64,000 bases of DNA from an uncultured Oscillibacter sp. (GCA_910587705.1 CAJUMX010000015.1:1-64000); one strand, 5' to 3'. Shown: positions 49,514-58,687, counted from the first letter of the stretch. The notes: generated by a model from the letters alone, not told the origin. Translations and numbers: made by a program.

Positions 49514-51547
49514 TCACACCTCTCTCGCTTTTGTCTCCGGACAGTACAGCACCTGCACCCCGCAGTCGTCTCGGAGCTTTTCCCGGCGGACGCTCTCCGC
49601 CAGAATCAGCCCCGCCAAATCCTGAGGGTCCTCCCCCGTCCAGCCCGCCAGGAGGTTTAAAAGCCACTCGTCCTCCGCCGGGTCCGCCACGCCGTCGCTG
49701 ACCATGACGGCGAAGCCGCCGGGGGCCAGGGGGGCCCTTGTCACATCCGGCGGCGGGCCCTGGAGCCCCACGGGGAGGCTGGCCCCGGTGACGCGCCGGA
49801 CCACGCCTCCCCGCTTTAGGTAGCTGGGGGCCGCGCCGCACTTGTAGAAGGCCGCCTCCCGGGCCCTGGGGTCGTAGACGCACAGGTCCACGGTGGTGAA
49901 GGCCCCGGACTCCGCCCCTCGGAGGTTCATGGCGGAGTTCAGGGTTTTCAGCGCCGCCTCCGGGGCCACCCCCGCCTCCAAAAACTGCTGGAGCAAACGG
50001 CAGACCAGGGCGGACTCCTTCCGGGCGGGCTCGCCGCTGCCCATGCCGTCCGCCAGCAAAAGGCACCATTGGCCCTGGTCCGTGCGGAAGGAGGCCACGG
50101 TGTCTCCGCAGACCGTCTCCCCTTCCTTGGGCCGGAGGGCGGCCCCCACCCGGCAGGGGCTTCCCACCGCCATGGCGGGGGCGGCGGCCTCCAGCCCGGC
50201 GGCGGTGGCGGTCAAAAGCTCCGAGAGCTGGGCGTACTGCCCCCGGGCGCTGCGGCGGGTCTCCTCCAATTGCCGCCGGTACTGCCGCCGGAGAAGAAAG
50301 GCGGAGAGCTCGCTGTTGATGGCGGCTAAGAGGTCCGGCAGGTGGATGCAGCGGCCGGTGAAGTACTCCGGGAAGTCCTTGGCCAGGGCCCGGCCCCGCT
50401 CCAGTAAGTAAGGCGTTGCGTCGTTCATGGCGTTGAAGGTGCCGGTGTAGTCCTTTTGCCAGCAGAGCTCGCACAGGGCGCAGCCCCGGCAGACCTTCTC
50501 CGCGGAGCGGTCAAAGACAATGGCAGGGTTTTCGTCCGCCACGGGGGGCGCAAAGCGGCCAATGCTGTCGTACAGGTCCCGGAGGGCTGCCGCCGCCCGG
50601 TCCAACCGCTGCCGCCAGGGGGCGGGGGATTCCTCCGGCTCCTCCTTCTGCACGGGAGGGATGGCGGGCCGGACCCGCTTCCCCGCCACAAACCGCCCCG
50701 GTAGGGCCAGGAACAGCCCCGTCCCCGCCGCCGCCTCCGGCAGCAGGGGCAGCGGGCATCCCTCTGCCAGGGCCGCCGCTCCGGCGGAGGCCAGGAAGGC
50801 CAGGGCCGCCCAGGGCCGCCGCCATCCCTGGCGGCTCCCTGCCGCCAGGCCCGCCAGGCCCAAAGCGGCGGTGAGGGGCAGACGGCTTCCGCAAAGCTCC
50901 GCCGTCAGCCCCAGCCCCAGGCCGAAGGCCGCCCCGGCGGCGGGCCCCCGGTCATAGGCCGCCAGAGCCGCCAGGAAGCACAGCAGGGCCCGGGCGGGGG
51001 AGAAGCCCAGGATTTCCAGCCCCTCCACCGCCGTCACCAGGGCCCCGGCCAGGAAGATAAGGCCGTCCACGATTTCCCGGCCCTCCCCGCCCCGGAGGAG
51101 GGGGAAGAACAGCCACGTGGAAGCCCCCAGCAGCACCACTGCCGCCAGACAGTCTGCCAGCCGCTCCAGGGGAGAGAGGGACTGGAGGATGTAAATGCCC
51201 TCCACGGTGACATAAAGCCCTGCCGCCGTCAGGGCCAGAGGCCGGGGACGGGAGGGAATCCAGGTGCCCCCCAGGGCCGTGGAGGCGGCGAGAATCAGCA
51301 CCGCCACCGCCAAAAAGGGCAGGGCCTTGGCAAAGGGGAGGAACAGCGCCGCCCCGGCAAAGGCCCCCGCCAGGGCCGCGCCCCCCTCCATCCCCGGCCC
51401 TGCCGCCGCCACCCAGCCCAGGGCGAAGGGGGCGGAGCCTCCGGCGGTCTGTCCGGCGGTCAGCGCCGCCGAGAGGAAGAAGCGGACGCCCAGATTCACC
51501 AGCCGTCCGGCCCGCTCCCGTTCCAATATCAGCTGTCCGTTTGCCAC
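49514..51547 (-). CDS. spoIIE: stage II sporulation protein E
   Basis: 677 residues from a GTG at 51547 (GAGGAGG, 8 bp); the frame stays open far upstream but without a better start. The N-terminal half is a bundle of about ten hydrophobic helices (membrane-embedded). A Cys-rich region (VCRGCALCELCWQKDYTGTF) follows, then the PP2C-type phosphatase domain with LLLADGMGSGEPARKESALV and FAVMVSDGVADPAEDEW. In sporulating cells SpoIIE dephosphorylates SpoIIAA to activate sigma-F and helps build the polar septum. The coding sequence is intact; only its terminator is split by the ICE. Confidence 0.93.
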   Translation of the reverse strand: MANGQLILERERAGRLVNLGVRFFLSAALTAGQTAGGSAPFALGWVAAAGPGMEGGAALAGAFAGAALFLPFAKALPFLAVAVLILAASTALGGTWIPSRPRPLALTAAGLYVTVEGIYILQSLSPLERLADCLAAVVLLGASTWLFFPLLRGGEGREIVDGLIFLAGALVTAVEGLEILGFSPARALLCFLAALAAYDRGPAAGAAFGLGLGLTAELCGSRLPLTAALGLAGLAAGSRQGWRRPWAALAFLASAGAAALAEGCPLPLLPEAAAGTGLFLALPGRFVAGKRVRPAIPPVQKEEPEESPAPWRQRLDRAAAALRDLYDSIGRFAPPVADENPAIVFDRSAEKVCRGCALCELCWQKDYTGTFNAMNDATPYLLERGRALAKDFPEYFTGRCIHLPDLLAAINSELSAFLLRRQYRRQLEETRRSARGQYAQLSELLTATAAGLEAAAPAMAVGSPCRVGAALRPKEGETVCGDTVASFRTDQGQWCLLLADGMGSGEPARKESALVCRLLQQFLEAGVAPEAALKTLNSAMNLRGAESGAFTTVDLCVYDPRAREAAFYKCGAAPSYLKRGGVVRRVTGASLPVGLQGPPPDVTRAPLAPGGFAVMVSDGVADPAEDEWLLNLLAGWTGEDPQDLAGLILAESVRREKLRDDCGVQVLYCPETKAREV

Positions 51548-51785
51548 AGCCTGTCCCTCCTCGAAGTGTTGTTCTCCCATTGTAGCGCCGGAGGGAGGAG
51601 AAACCCGTCGGGAAAGGTGCCAGGGGGATTTTCCCGGAGGAAAAACAGGATGGAATCTGCCGGGACGCTGTGTTAAAATGGGAAAAACGATTCCCAACCA
51701 GCGGTTGAGTGGGGGAAATCCACCGGCGGTTCCTGGAAAAACTGGGGCGGCGGCGGTATAGTGCGGGAAGAAAGGGGAGGGGAAC

Positions 51786-52583
51786 ATGGACCAGAGCCGA
51801 ATTGGAACCTTTATTATGGAGCGCCGGAGGGAGAAGGGGCTGACCCAGGCCCAGCTGGCGGAAAAGCTGAACATCACCGACCGGGCCGTGTCGAAATGGG
51901 AGACGGGCAAGAGCCTGCCGGACTCCTCCATTATGCTGGAGCTGTGCGGGATTTTGGAGATCACGGTGGACCAGCTTCTCCACGGCGGGCGGGAGGCCGA
52001 AGCGGCCAGCCCGGAGGCGGCCCCACCCCGGAAACGGGGGGAAGGGCGGTTCCCCCGCCGGGGAGAGCGGCGCTGGTGGCTGGCCGTCCTGTTGACCGGG
52101 GGGATTTTGACGGGGATTCTGACCTGCTTGATCTGCGACACGGCGCTTTCCGGCAGCCTGAGCTGGTCGCGGATCGTAGCCATTTCTGCGGGATATGGGT
52201 GGGCGGTTCTCCTTCCCCTCATCGTCCTGAACGGGGGAGGAATAGCGGGAAGCCTCCTATCCATCAGCGTATTCACGGTTCCCTATCTATATGGACTGAG
52301 CCGTCTACTGAATGTGAACACGGTGTTTTCCGTGGGGACGGTGATGACGGTGCTCTCCCTTTTGTTTTTGTGGGCGATTTACACCGTGTTCAAACGAAGG
52401 GGCCGGAACGCCGTTTCCTTGGGGTTTGTGTGTTTGCTGCTGGCAGGACTGACGGCCGCCATCAACGGGACGCTGTACCTTCTGGGGACCACGCCTCCGC
52501 CGGACGCCTGGAACGGGATGAGCGTCCTTCTCCTGCTGCTGGCGGCGGCGGTGTGCTTTACCTGGCGGCGGGGCGGAGAATGA
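51786..52583 (+). CDS. XRE-family HTH protein with a C-terminal membrane domain
   Basis: 265 residues, ATG 51786 after GGGGAGGGG. Helix-turn-helix 6-62 (FIMERRREKGLTQAQLAEKL, NITDRAVSKWETGKSLPDSS), a charged linker, then about five membrane helices (WWLAVLLTGGILTGILTCLI onward). Such membrane-bound XRE proteins are common in Clostridia and sense membrane or envelope signals; the target is unknown. It is divergent from spoIIE and convergent with the PTS gene. Confidence 0.85.
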   Translation: MDQSRIGTFIMERRREKGLTQAQLAEKLNITDRAVSKWETGKSLPDSSIMLELCGILEITVDQLLHGGREAEAASPEAAPPRKRGEGRFPRRGERRWWLAVLLTGGILTGILTCLICDTALSGSLSWSRIVAISAGYGWAVLLPLIVLNGGGIAGSLLSISVFTVPYLYGLSRLLNVNTVFSVGTVMTVLSLLFLWAIYTVFKRRGRNAVSLGFVCLLLAGLTAAINGTLYLLGTTPPPDAWNGMSVLLLLLAAAVCFTWRRGGE

Positions 52584-52585
52584 AA

Positions 52586-52627
52586 AAAGCGGGAGGCTTC
52601 CTCTAAGTAAAGAAGCTTCCCGTTTTT
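52586..52627. terminator. bidirectional terminator
   Basis: AAAAAGCGGGAGGCTTC and GAAGCTTCCCGTTTTT with one mismatch serve both convergent genes. Confidence 0.85.
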
Positions 52628-52647
52628 CGTTTGCCGTTCCGCCAGAT

Positions 52648-53757
52648 TCAGCCCGCCAGGGTCAGGTCTCCGGGCTTCACCCAGCCCGCCCTTTTGCAGA
52701 GCTCGTTGATCAAGGGGCAGAGCACGGCGGGGAGGACGAAGGAAATCAGAATCAGCCCCGCCCAGTCCATGGCCCCGGGGACGATGGCCGCCGCCCCGTT
52801 GGCGAGAGCCTGCTCGCTGGGGGCAAGCCACCCGGTCCAAACCCCCAGCTGGCCGCAGAGGCCACAGGTGCCCATGCCGGAATTGATGGCCGCGCCATTC
52901 ATCTCCAGGCGGAAGAGGCACGTGGCCAGGGGCCCGGTGATGGCGGAGGTCACCGTGGGGGCAATCCAAATTTTGGGGTTTCGCACGATGTTGGGCATTT
53001 GCAGCATGGAGGTGCCCAGGCCCTGGCTCACCAGTCCCCCCCAGCCGTTTTCCTGGAAGCTCATGACGGCGAAGCCCACCATCTGGGCGCAGCACCCCGC
53101 CACGGCGGCCCCTCCCGCCAGGCCCGTCAGCCCCAGGACGGAGCAGATGGCGGCGGAGGAGATGGGCAGGGTCAGCGCCACACCCACCAGCACGGAAACC
53201 AGGATGCCCATGAGGAAGGGCTGAAGCTCCGTGGCCCGCATGATGAGCCGGCCGAAGGCGCTGGCAATCCCGGCGATAGGGGGGGCGATGACCCAGGCCG
53301 CCCCGATGCCCACCAGGGTGGTGACAATGGGGGTCACCAGAATGTCCACTTTCGTCTCCTTGCTGACGGCCTTGCCGCACTCGGCGGCCAGGATGGCCAC
53401 CAGGAGCACCGCCAGAGGCCCTCCGGCCTTGCCCAGGGCGTTGCAGGCGTAGCCTACTGTCGCCAGGGAGAAGAGGACCATAGGCGGGGCCTGGAGCGCG
53501 TAGCCAATGGCCACGGCCATGGCCGCGCCGCTCATGAAGGAGGCCATGCCCCCGATGGTATAACCAACCTTGTTAATGGTGATGATTTCGGCTGTCAGAA
53601 AGCCGATGTGGAACTGGGAGCCCACGGTGTTAAGGATGGTGCCGATGAGCAGGGAGCAGAAGAGGCCCTGGGCCATCGCCCCCAGAGCGTCGATGCCGTA
53701 ACGGCGGGCAGAGAGGACGATGTTCTTGCGTTTGAGAAACGCCTTGACGTTTTCCAT
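52648..53757 (-). CDS. PTS EIIC-like sugar transporter
   Basis: 369 residues from ATG 53757 (an in-frame GTG lies 9 bp earlier; the RBS is weak either way). About ten membrane helices with many Gly/Ala (LLIGTILNTVGSQFHIGFLT, TINKVGYTIGGMASFMSGAA, ATCLFRLEMNGAAINSGMG). It matches the stand-alone PTS_EIIC_2 membrane family. No EIIA or EIIB gene is beside it, so phosphotransfer partners are elsewhere or it works as a facilitator. The leader contains a long inverted repeat. Confidence 0.8.
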   Translation of the reverse strand: MENVKAFLKRKNIVLSARRYGIDALGAMAQGLFCSLLIGTILNTVGSQFHIGFLTAEIITINKVGYTIGGMASFMSGAAMAVAIGYALQAPPMVLFSLATVGYACNALGKAGGPLAVLLVAILAAECGKAVSKETKVDILVTPIVTTLVGIGAAWVIAPPIAGIASAFGRLIMRATELQPFLMGILVSVLVGVALTLPISSAAICSVLGLTGLAGGAAVAGCCAQMVGFAVMSFQENGWGGLVSQGLGTSMLQMPNIVRNPKIWIAPTVTSAITGPLATCLFRLEMNGAAINSGMGTCGLCGQLGVWTGWLAPSEQALANGAAAIVPGAMDWAGLILISFVLPAVLCPLINELCKRAGWVKPGDLTLAG

Positions 53758-53813
53758 GGGAAGCACCTGTTTCTTTCGTAAATTCGTTTTTGGGATAAAT
53801 CGAGGGATGGAAA

Positions 53814-53851
53814 ATAAGCCTTACAGGTGTCAAGACACCTGTAAGGCTTAT
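53814..53851 (-). promoter_or_regulatory. 18-bp-arm inverted repeat in the leader of the PTS gene
   Basis: ATAAGCCTTACAGGTGTC and its exact inverted copy are separated by AA, ending in TTATTTT on the minus strand, about 60 bp before the start. It can act as an attenuator/terminator or as an operator. Confidence 0.6.
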
Positions 53852-53942
53852 CATATGCGCCCGGAGCCCCTTTGTCAAGAGGGAGGTCGTCAAGTTTGGG
53901 CTTCCCGGAGGCGGGATTCCTTGTAAATTTTTGCCGAAGGCT

Positions 53943-53952
53943 GTGGTACAAT
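53943..53952 (+). promoter_or_regulatory. extended -10 element
   Basis: TGGTACAAT with no good -35, 43 bp before the TTG start of the 28-residue peptide. Confidence 0.5.
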
Positions 53953-53994
53953 GGGGTTGCTGTCGGCCCTCCGCAGTGAGAGGAGGTGAGCCGG

Positions 53995-54081
53995 TTGGAA
54001 TCCTTGCTGGGTTTGGTCACTTCTGTTGTGGCAGACGTCATCGCTTATTTCGTCCGCAAATGGCTGGACAGAAAGGAATGA
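53995..54081 (+). CDS. 28-residue hydrophobic peptide, possible type I toxin-like
   Basis: TTG 53995 follows AGGAGG by 8 bp. The product MESLLGLVTSVVADVIAYFV then RKWLDRKE is a single membrane helix with a basic, charged C-terminus, a common small-peptide type in Firmicutes. It is followed by a strong terminator. Similar peptides are suspected toxins or membrane modulators; I see no clear antisense RNA gene, so that is inference. Confidence 0.55.
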   Translation: MESLLGLVTSVVADVIAYFVRKWLDRKE

Positions 54082-54098
54082 CAGCGGCAGCCTAAAAT

Positions 54099-54132
54099 GG
54101 AACCCCCGGAAGTGCACTCTTCCGGGGGTTCC
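54099..54132. terminator. strong hairpin terminator after the 28-residue peptide
   Basis: 14-bp perfect arms GGAACCCCCGGAAG and CTTCCGGGGGTTCC, loop TGCACT, then GCTTT. Confidence 0.75.
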
Positions 54133-54223
54133 GCTTTGGTGAGCCTGGAGTCGTCCTGGGTTTGGTCGGTCTCCGTGGTGCTTTTATGATAGCGCCTCGG
54201 AGAGGCAAAGTCAAGGCCGGATT

Positions 54224-54865
54224 TTACTCCGCCCGGCGGGGCCGGTTTTCCAGCAGGGCGTCGAAGGTTTTGGAGAGCCCCGGCCAGTCTACCTTCCGCC
54301 ACCAGCTTTCGAAATAGTCCGCCCGGCGGTTTTGGTAGTCCAGGTAATAGGCGTGCTCCCACACGTCGCACAGCAGCAGGGGGGCCAGAGGCAGAGGCGT
54401 GTCCTGATTGGGGGTCTTTACCACGGAGAGCCGCCCCTCGCTGTCGCTGACCAGCCAGGCCCAGCCGGAGCCAAACTGCCCCAGGGCGGCGTTCTTCATG
54501 GCGGCTTTCAGCCCGTCCAAATCCCCGAAATCCCGGCTCACGGCGTCCGCCAGAGGGCCGGAGGGAGCGGACACCGGGCCCGGGGCCAGGGTCTTGAAGT
54601 AGAGGTCGTGGTTGTACACGCCGCCGGCGTTGTTCCGCACCCCCTGGCGGATATCCTCCGGCAGGCGGGGCCACTCCTGGACCAGACGCTCCAGGGGCCA
54701 GTCCTGGACCTCCGGGTGCGTTTCCAGGAGCTTGTTCAGGTTGTCGATATAGGTTTGGAAGTGCTTGTCGTGGTGGAAATGCAGCGTCCGCTCCCCAATC
54801 TCCGGCAGCAAGGCGTCGTAGCTGTAGGGCAGGGGCGGGAGCGTGAAGGGATAATGTGCTTCCAT
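54224..54865 (-). CDS. Fe/Mn superoxide dismutase
   Basis: 213 residues, ATG 54865 with AAAGGAG. Metal ligands are visible: His31 in LHFHHDKHFQTYI, His in NNAGGVYNHDLYF, and Asp and His in CDVWEHAYYLDY. The GSGWAWLV and NQDTPLPL segments are also typical. It converts superoxide to peroxide and oxygen in the cytoplasm; the metal (Fe, Mn or either) cannot be told from sequence alone. Length is normal. It is monocistronic. Confidence 0.94.
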   Translation of the reverse strand: MEAHYPFTLPPLPYSYDALLPEIGERTLHFHHDKHFQTYIDNLNKLLETHPEVQDWPLERLVQEWPRLPEDIRQGVRNNAGGVYNHDLYFKTLAPGPVSAPSGPLADAVSRDFGDLDGLKAAMKNAALGQFGSGWAWLVSDSEGRLSVVKTPNQDTPLPLAPLLLCDVWEHAYYLDYQNRRADYFESWWRKVDWPGLSKTFDALLENRPRRAE

Positions 54866-55041
54866 AGGGTTCTCCTTTCATGGCGATTGCTTCCTATAGT
54901 ATATGTTGGGGGAAGGAATGACATACAGAGAGAAAATATTGAAAATTTTTTTGAAAAGTTTGTAACAAAAACCCTTTGCCAACCGTCTATAATAGGGAGG
55001 ACAGGAAATGACTTAAGATTACATCAGAAAGAAGCGAGCGA

Positions 55042-55218
55042 ATGAAACCGTTTATCTGGATGCTCTGCGGGATTTTTGTCTCCGGGCTGCTGCTGGGGAC
55101 CCTCAGCGCCTGCGGGGCGGAGCCCCTGGAGATTCCCGATCGCCCCCTGGAGGAGGGGAACATCTCCGACCTGGGCTGTCCCAGGCTGGAGGTGACGTAC
55201 CCGGAAGCTGTTGGATAA
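55042..55218 (+). CDS. small lipoprotein of 58 residues
   Basis: ATG 55042 follows GAAAGAAG. Signal peptide MKPFIWMLCGIFVSGLLLGT with lipobox LSAC near residue 24, then about 34 residues (PLEIPDRPLEEGNISDLG). No domain is recognised. A TATAAT lies at 54988-54993. It precedes the next secreted protein gene by 27 bp and may share its transcript. Confidence 0.6.
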   Translation: MKPFIWMLCGIFVSGLLLGTLSACGAEPLEIPDRPLEEGNISDLGCPRLEVTYPEAVG

Positions 55219-55245
55219 CCAATGCAATATGAGGAGGAAATTACG

Positions 55246-56241
55246 ATGAAAAAGCTACTGTCCGTACTGCTGACCCTGGCGGCTCTGTCCGCCGCGCTGT
55301 GCATCACCGCTGCGGCGGCGGAGACGGAGACCGCCCCCGGGGCGGAAGAGCCCGAGAAGCTCCCCCCCTTCGTCCAGGTCTGGGGCAAGGTCTCCCCCTG
55401 GGAGGGGAAGGGCATTTACCTCAAAAACGACGACAAGGACAGCCATTTGAGTGAAGTGGTCATCCACCCCGGCGACGCTCCGGCAGTGGACGGGACCACG
55501 GGCCTGCCCCTGGATTTGGAGAAGGTGAAGGAGGGGGACGCCCTCTATGTCTGGACAGGCCCCGCCATGGCCCTGAGTATGCCGCCCCAGATGTCTGCCC
55601 TGGTCATCGTGGGCAACGTTCCCGCTGACGCCGCCGCGCCGGAGTTCTGTGAGATCGCCCAGCACGTCTCAAAGTTCGCCCCCGAGGACAAGAAGAACCC
55701 CGTGTTTTCCCTCACCGGCGGTGAAACGCTGGAGGTGACGGACAAGACCGTCTACACCCCCTGGCTGACCCGCCAGATGGTGCGGATGGAGGACCTGAAC
55801 CCCGGCGACCGGGTGCTGGTCTGGAAGGACAAAAACGGCGTTGCGGAGAAGGTCCAGCTGCTCCCTGGCGTGTACCAGGGCTACGTGTCCACCTTCGCCA
55901 CCATGCACGATGTGCGTATCGCGGTCAACGGCGGCTTTGACGCGGAGCGGGACCAGGGGGTTCCCCAGTTCTCCGGCCAGCGGAAGGACGGAACCGTGAT
56001 GGCCCCCATCCGGGGCGTGGCCGAGGCCGCCGGGTATGAGGTCCGCTGGGACAAGACCCTGGGCGTGGTGGTGAGCCAGAACGGCGAGACGGTCTTTTCT
56101 GTCCAGCCCGGCGCCGAGACGGTCCAGACCCCCGAGGGGGAGGGCTACCTCTCCGCCGCCTGCCTCAAGGAGGGCGGCACCACCTACCTGCCTCTGGAGG
56201 ACCTGTGCCATTGGCTGAACCTGTATCTGTCCTGGGGATAA
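55246..56241 (+). CDS. secreted protein with a copper amine oxidase-type N-domain at its C-terminus
   Basis: 331 residues, ATG 55246 (GAGGAGG, 8 bp). Signal peptide 1-25 (ending AAAAET). A beta-rich region of about 200 residues with paired LYVWTGPAM and NPGDRVLVWKDKNG strands is followed by a stalk-like repeat (MAPIRGVAEAAGYEVRWDKT, LGVVVSQNGETVF, YLPLEDLCHWLNLYLSW). The last part is the domain used by many Clostridia for cell-surface proteins. Function unknown. Confidence 0.75.
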   Translation: MKKLLSVLLTLAALSAALCITAAAAETETAPGAEEPEKLPPFVQVWGKVSPWEGKGIYLKNDDKDSHLSEVVIHPGDAPAVDGTTGLPLDLEKVKEGDALYVWTGPAMALSMPPQMSALVIVGNVPADAAAPEFCEIAQHVSKFAPEDKKNPVFSLTGGETLEVTDKTVYTPWLTRQMVRMEDLNPGDRVLVWKDKNGVAEKVQLLPGVYQGYVSTFATMHDVRIAVNGGFDAERDQGVPQFSGQRKDGTVMAPIRGVAEAAGYEVRWDKTLGVVVSQNGETVFSVQPGAETVQTPEGEGYLSAACLKEGGTTYLPLEDLCHWLNLYLSWG

Positions 56242-56268
56242 GGGCGTTTCTGAACTGAATGAAAAGGG

Positions 56269-56313
56269 AAACTGCGCCGGCAACAAATCTTTCTGTTGCC
56301 GGCGCAGTTTTTT
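56269..56313. terminator. terminator between the secreted protein and the serine hydrolase gene
   Basis: 15-bp perfect arms ACTGCGCCGGCAACA and TGTTGCCGGCGCAGT, then TTTTTT on the plus strand; A-rich on the left, so it may serve both strands. Confidence 0.88.
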
Positions 56314-56366
56314 CGCAATATCCAAGCTTAGTAATGCGTTAAAGTTCGGTTTGCTTGCACTTTCTT

Positions 56367-58439
56367 TCAGGAGAAAGTAAGCTCAAACCGTGCGCCGGGG
56401 TCTCCGGCAAAGACGATCAGGCCGCCCTCGGACAGCTTGGCGGAATCATCGTCCCACAAAACGGAGGAGGCCACAATCCTGCCCTTGACGTCGTAGACCC
56501 AGAAGCCCGCGTTTTTGGGCATCTGGACGGTCATGGTCTTTCCGTCGGCATTCTCCCCAACCTTGTACCAGCGGGCGTAGCCGTCGGGCTGGATGGTGGA
56601 GGCAACTTTGCCCTCGCTTCCGGTGGAGAGGGTGGGGGCGGCGTTCATGTCCATGTAGATGCCGCCGTTGGACTGGTGGAACCAGAGGACCCCCTTTTCG
56701 TCCCGGCGGATTTCCAGGTCGCTGCCGTCCCGCCCGGCGGTGCCGGGGGCCTGGATGACGTAGCGGAGGTGGGTTTCATCCTCAATGCGCAGAGCGCCGA
56801 CGTAGCCCGGGGCGCTTTGAACGGCGCCGGGCTCCACCTGGAGCAGGGCCCCCAGAGAGGCGTAGATTTGAGAGCTGTAGCGCTCGTTCATGGGCAGGAC
56901 GGCCCCGCCCATGATGGAGTTCCATTTCTCCTGGAGGGCCGGGTCCACGGGATTTTCCGGCAGCTTCATGGCGGCGTAGTTGGACGCGGGCAGGTAGCCC
57001 AGGCCGGAGAGGTCGCTGAGGGCCCACTGGTAGAGATAGGTCTGGCCGTTGTCCTCCTCCACCAGGCGAAGCGCGGAGGTCCCCTCCTCATCCCGGAAGG
57101 AGCCGTCGTCGTGGTAGTAGAAGGTCAGGCTCGGAACCTGGGGCATGGCGGGGTAGCTCATGACAAGGGTTCCGTCCTCCGACAGCTCCACCTTGTAAAT
57201 GGACAAGGAGCCGTAATAGCCCGCGCTGTCCAGCAGCTCCTTGGGCATGGCGGCCTTTTGGGCCTTGGGGAGACGGAGGCGGAGCTCCACCACCTCCTGG
57301 CCCGCTCCCGTCAAGATGGGAATGAGCATCTGGGAGGCGGCCATCTCGTTGTAGGTGGACACGCCGCCGGAGGTGAGGACTGCCGCTGCCAGCTTTTTCT
57401 CTGGCAGAACCACCAGCCCGGCGTGGTAGTACTGGGTATCGCCGCCCTTCACCAGGGCGGTGACATCGTTGAGGTCAAAGGGATACCACTCCACGTTGTC
57501 CCAGCCCAGGCCAAAGGCCAGAGCGTCGGGACCCTCCTCGGGCCAGAGGCCGTTGGCGTACTCCGGGGCGGCCATGTCATCCAGAGAGGACTTTTTCAGC
57601 AGTCCCTGCTTGGTGAGGGCCCCGCCGAAGGTGGCCAGGTCCTCCGCCGTGGCGTAGAGCCCGCCGGCGCCCACGACGCCCAGGCAGTCCTTGGGCAGGG
57701 GACGCTGGTCTCCGGGCTGGTAGATATCCGCCCGGCGGCTTTCAAAGTCGTCGCTGGGGAAGTAGGTCTCCTTCAGGCCAACCTTGTCAAAGATGTTGGT
57801 CTGAAGGTACTCGCGGAAGCTGGTGCCTGCCACGGCCTCCACCACCAGCTCCGCCAGGGTGAAGCCGTCGTTGCAGTAGACGCTGTACGCGCCGGGGTCC
57901 GCCTTGAGGCGCTGGGTGGAGAGGCGGTCCAGCAGCTCCGTGGTGGCGATGGGGCTGGGGTCGTCAAAGAGCATGCCGCTGCCGAAGGAGGAGCCCATCA
58001 GACCCGAGGAGTGGTTCAGCAGCATCCGCACGGTGATGTCCTTATAGCGGGGGTCCGCCATTTTAAAGGCGGGAAGGTATTTCACCACGGGCTGGTCCAG
58101 GTCCAGCTTCCCGCTTTCCGCCAGCTGCATGACGGCCACGGTGGTGTAGATTTTGCTGACGGAGCCGATGCCGTAGACGGGGCTTTCGCTGTCCAGCGGG
58201 ACGCTGCCGCCGCCCTTCGCGGCCTGATGGGAGCCGGAGGAGACGATCTTTCCGTCCTGCCAGATGGCCCAGCTGGCCTGGGTGGCCTGACCATAGGTCA
58301 TGGCGCTGCCGACGGTGGCCCGGGCGGCCTTGTCCAGGGCGGTCTCGCCGCGTTCCGCCGCCGAGACGGGGAGGACAAGGCTCAGGCTCAGGACCAGAGC
58401 CAGCAGCAGGGCGCTGAGGGTTTGGGTGTTGTGTTTCAT
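56367..58439 (-). CDS. beta-lactamase-family (class C-like) serine hydrolase, secreted
   Basis: 690 residues from ATG 58439 (AAAGGAAACC). Signal peptide 1-27. Hydrolase domain about 40-400 with the active-site SxxK in GIGSVSKIYTTVAVMQL, the YxN motif as YSVYCNDG, and GGLYATAEDLATFG. The C-terminal 280 residues are beta-rich and unassigned. The family includes D-amino-peptidases, esterases and penicillin-binding-like proteins; a role in cell-wall or peptide turnover outside the cell is likely. It is not evidence of beta-lactam resistance. Confidence 0.85.
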   Translation of the reverse strand: MKHNTQTLSALLLALVLSLSLVLPVSAAERGETALDKAARATVGSAMTYGQATQASWAIWQDGKIVSSGSHQAAKGGGSVPLDSESPVYGIGSVSKIYTTVAVMQLAESGKLDLDQPVVKYLPAFKMADPRYKDITVRMLLNHSSGLMGSSFGSGMLFDDPSPIATTELLDRLSTQRLKADPGAYSVYCNDGFTLAELVVEAVAGTSFREYLQTNIFDKVGLKETYFPSDDFESRRADIYQPGDQRPLPKDCLGVVGAGGLYATAEDLATFGGALTKQGLLKKSSLDDMAAPEYANGLWPEEGPDALAFGLGWDNVEWYPFDLNDVTALVKGGDTQYYHAGLVVLPEKKLAAAVLTSGGVSTYNEMAASQMLIPILTGAGQEVVELRLRLPKAQKAAMPKELLDSAGYYGSLSIYKVELSEDGTLVMSYPAMPQVPSLTFYYHDDGSFRDEEGTSALRLVEEDNGQTYLYQWALSDLSGLGYLPASNYAAMKLPENPVDPALQEKWNSIMGGAVLPMNERYSSQIYASLGALLQVEPGAVQSAPGYVGALRIEDETHLRYVIQAPGTAGRDGSDLEIRRDEKGVLWFHQSNGGIYMDMNAAPTLSTGSEGKVASTIQPDGYARWYKVGENADGKTMTVQMPKNAGFWVYDVKGRIVASSVLWDDDSAKLSEGGLIVFAGDPGARFELTFS

Positions 58440-58600
58440 GTTTGGTTTCCTTTCCCGCCCCGGCCTTTTGGCGGGGCGCACCTGAGGGTTACGCTCTTAA
58501 GAATACACCTTCCACCAGGGGGAATGTCAAGAGGATTGCGGGTGAAAAGCACAAATTTCGTTTCCGGATGCCTGCCGGGAACGAAAATTTGCAAAAAGGC

Positions 58601-58629
58601 TTGCGCTTTTTCATGAGCTGTGGTATATT
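58601..58629 (+). promoter_or_regulatory. promoter of the rimP-nusA-infB operon
   Basis: TTGCGC (58601-58606), 17 bp, TATATT (58624-58629) preceded by TGG (extended -10). Confidence 0.72.
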
Positions 58630-58660
58630 GCATATGTTAGAGTAAGATGGAAGCTAAGGT

Positions 58661-58687
58661 AAGGAGTGGACCGGCGGTCCGCTCCTT
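58661..58687 (+). promoter_or_regulatory. leader hairpin of the rimP operon
   Basis: AAGGAGTGGACC pairs with GGTCCGCTCCTT (one wobble), loop GGC, then CTTTT-rich bases, 32 bp downstream of the -10. Possible attenuator in which NusA could control its own operon (inference). Confidence 0.55.

Noticed and set aside
56367..58439. Beta-lactam resistance gene
   Set aside because: Only the broad serine hydrolase motifs are seen, with a long extra C-terminal region typical of housekeeping family members.
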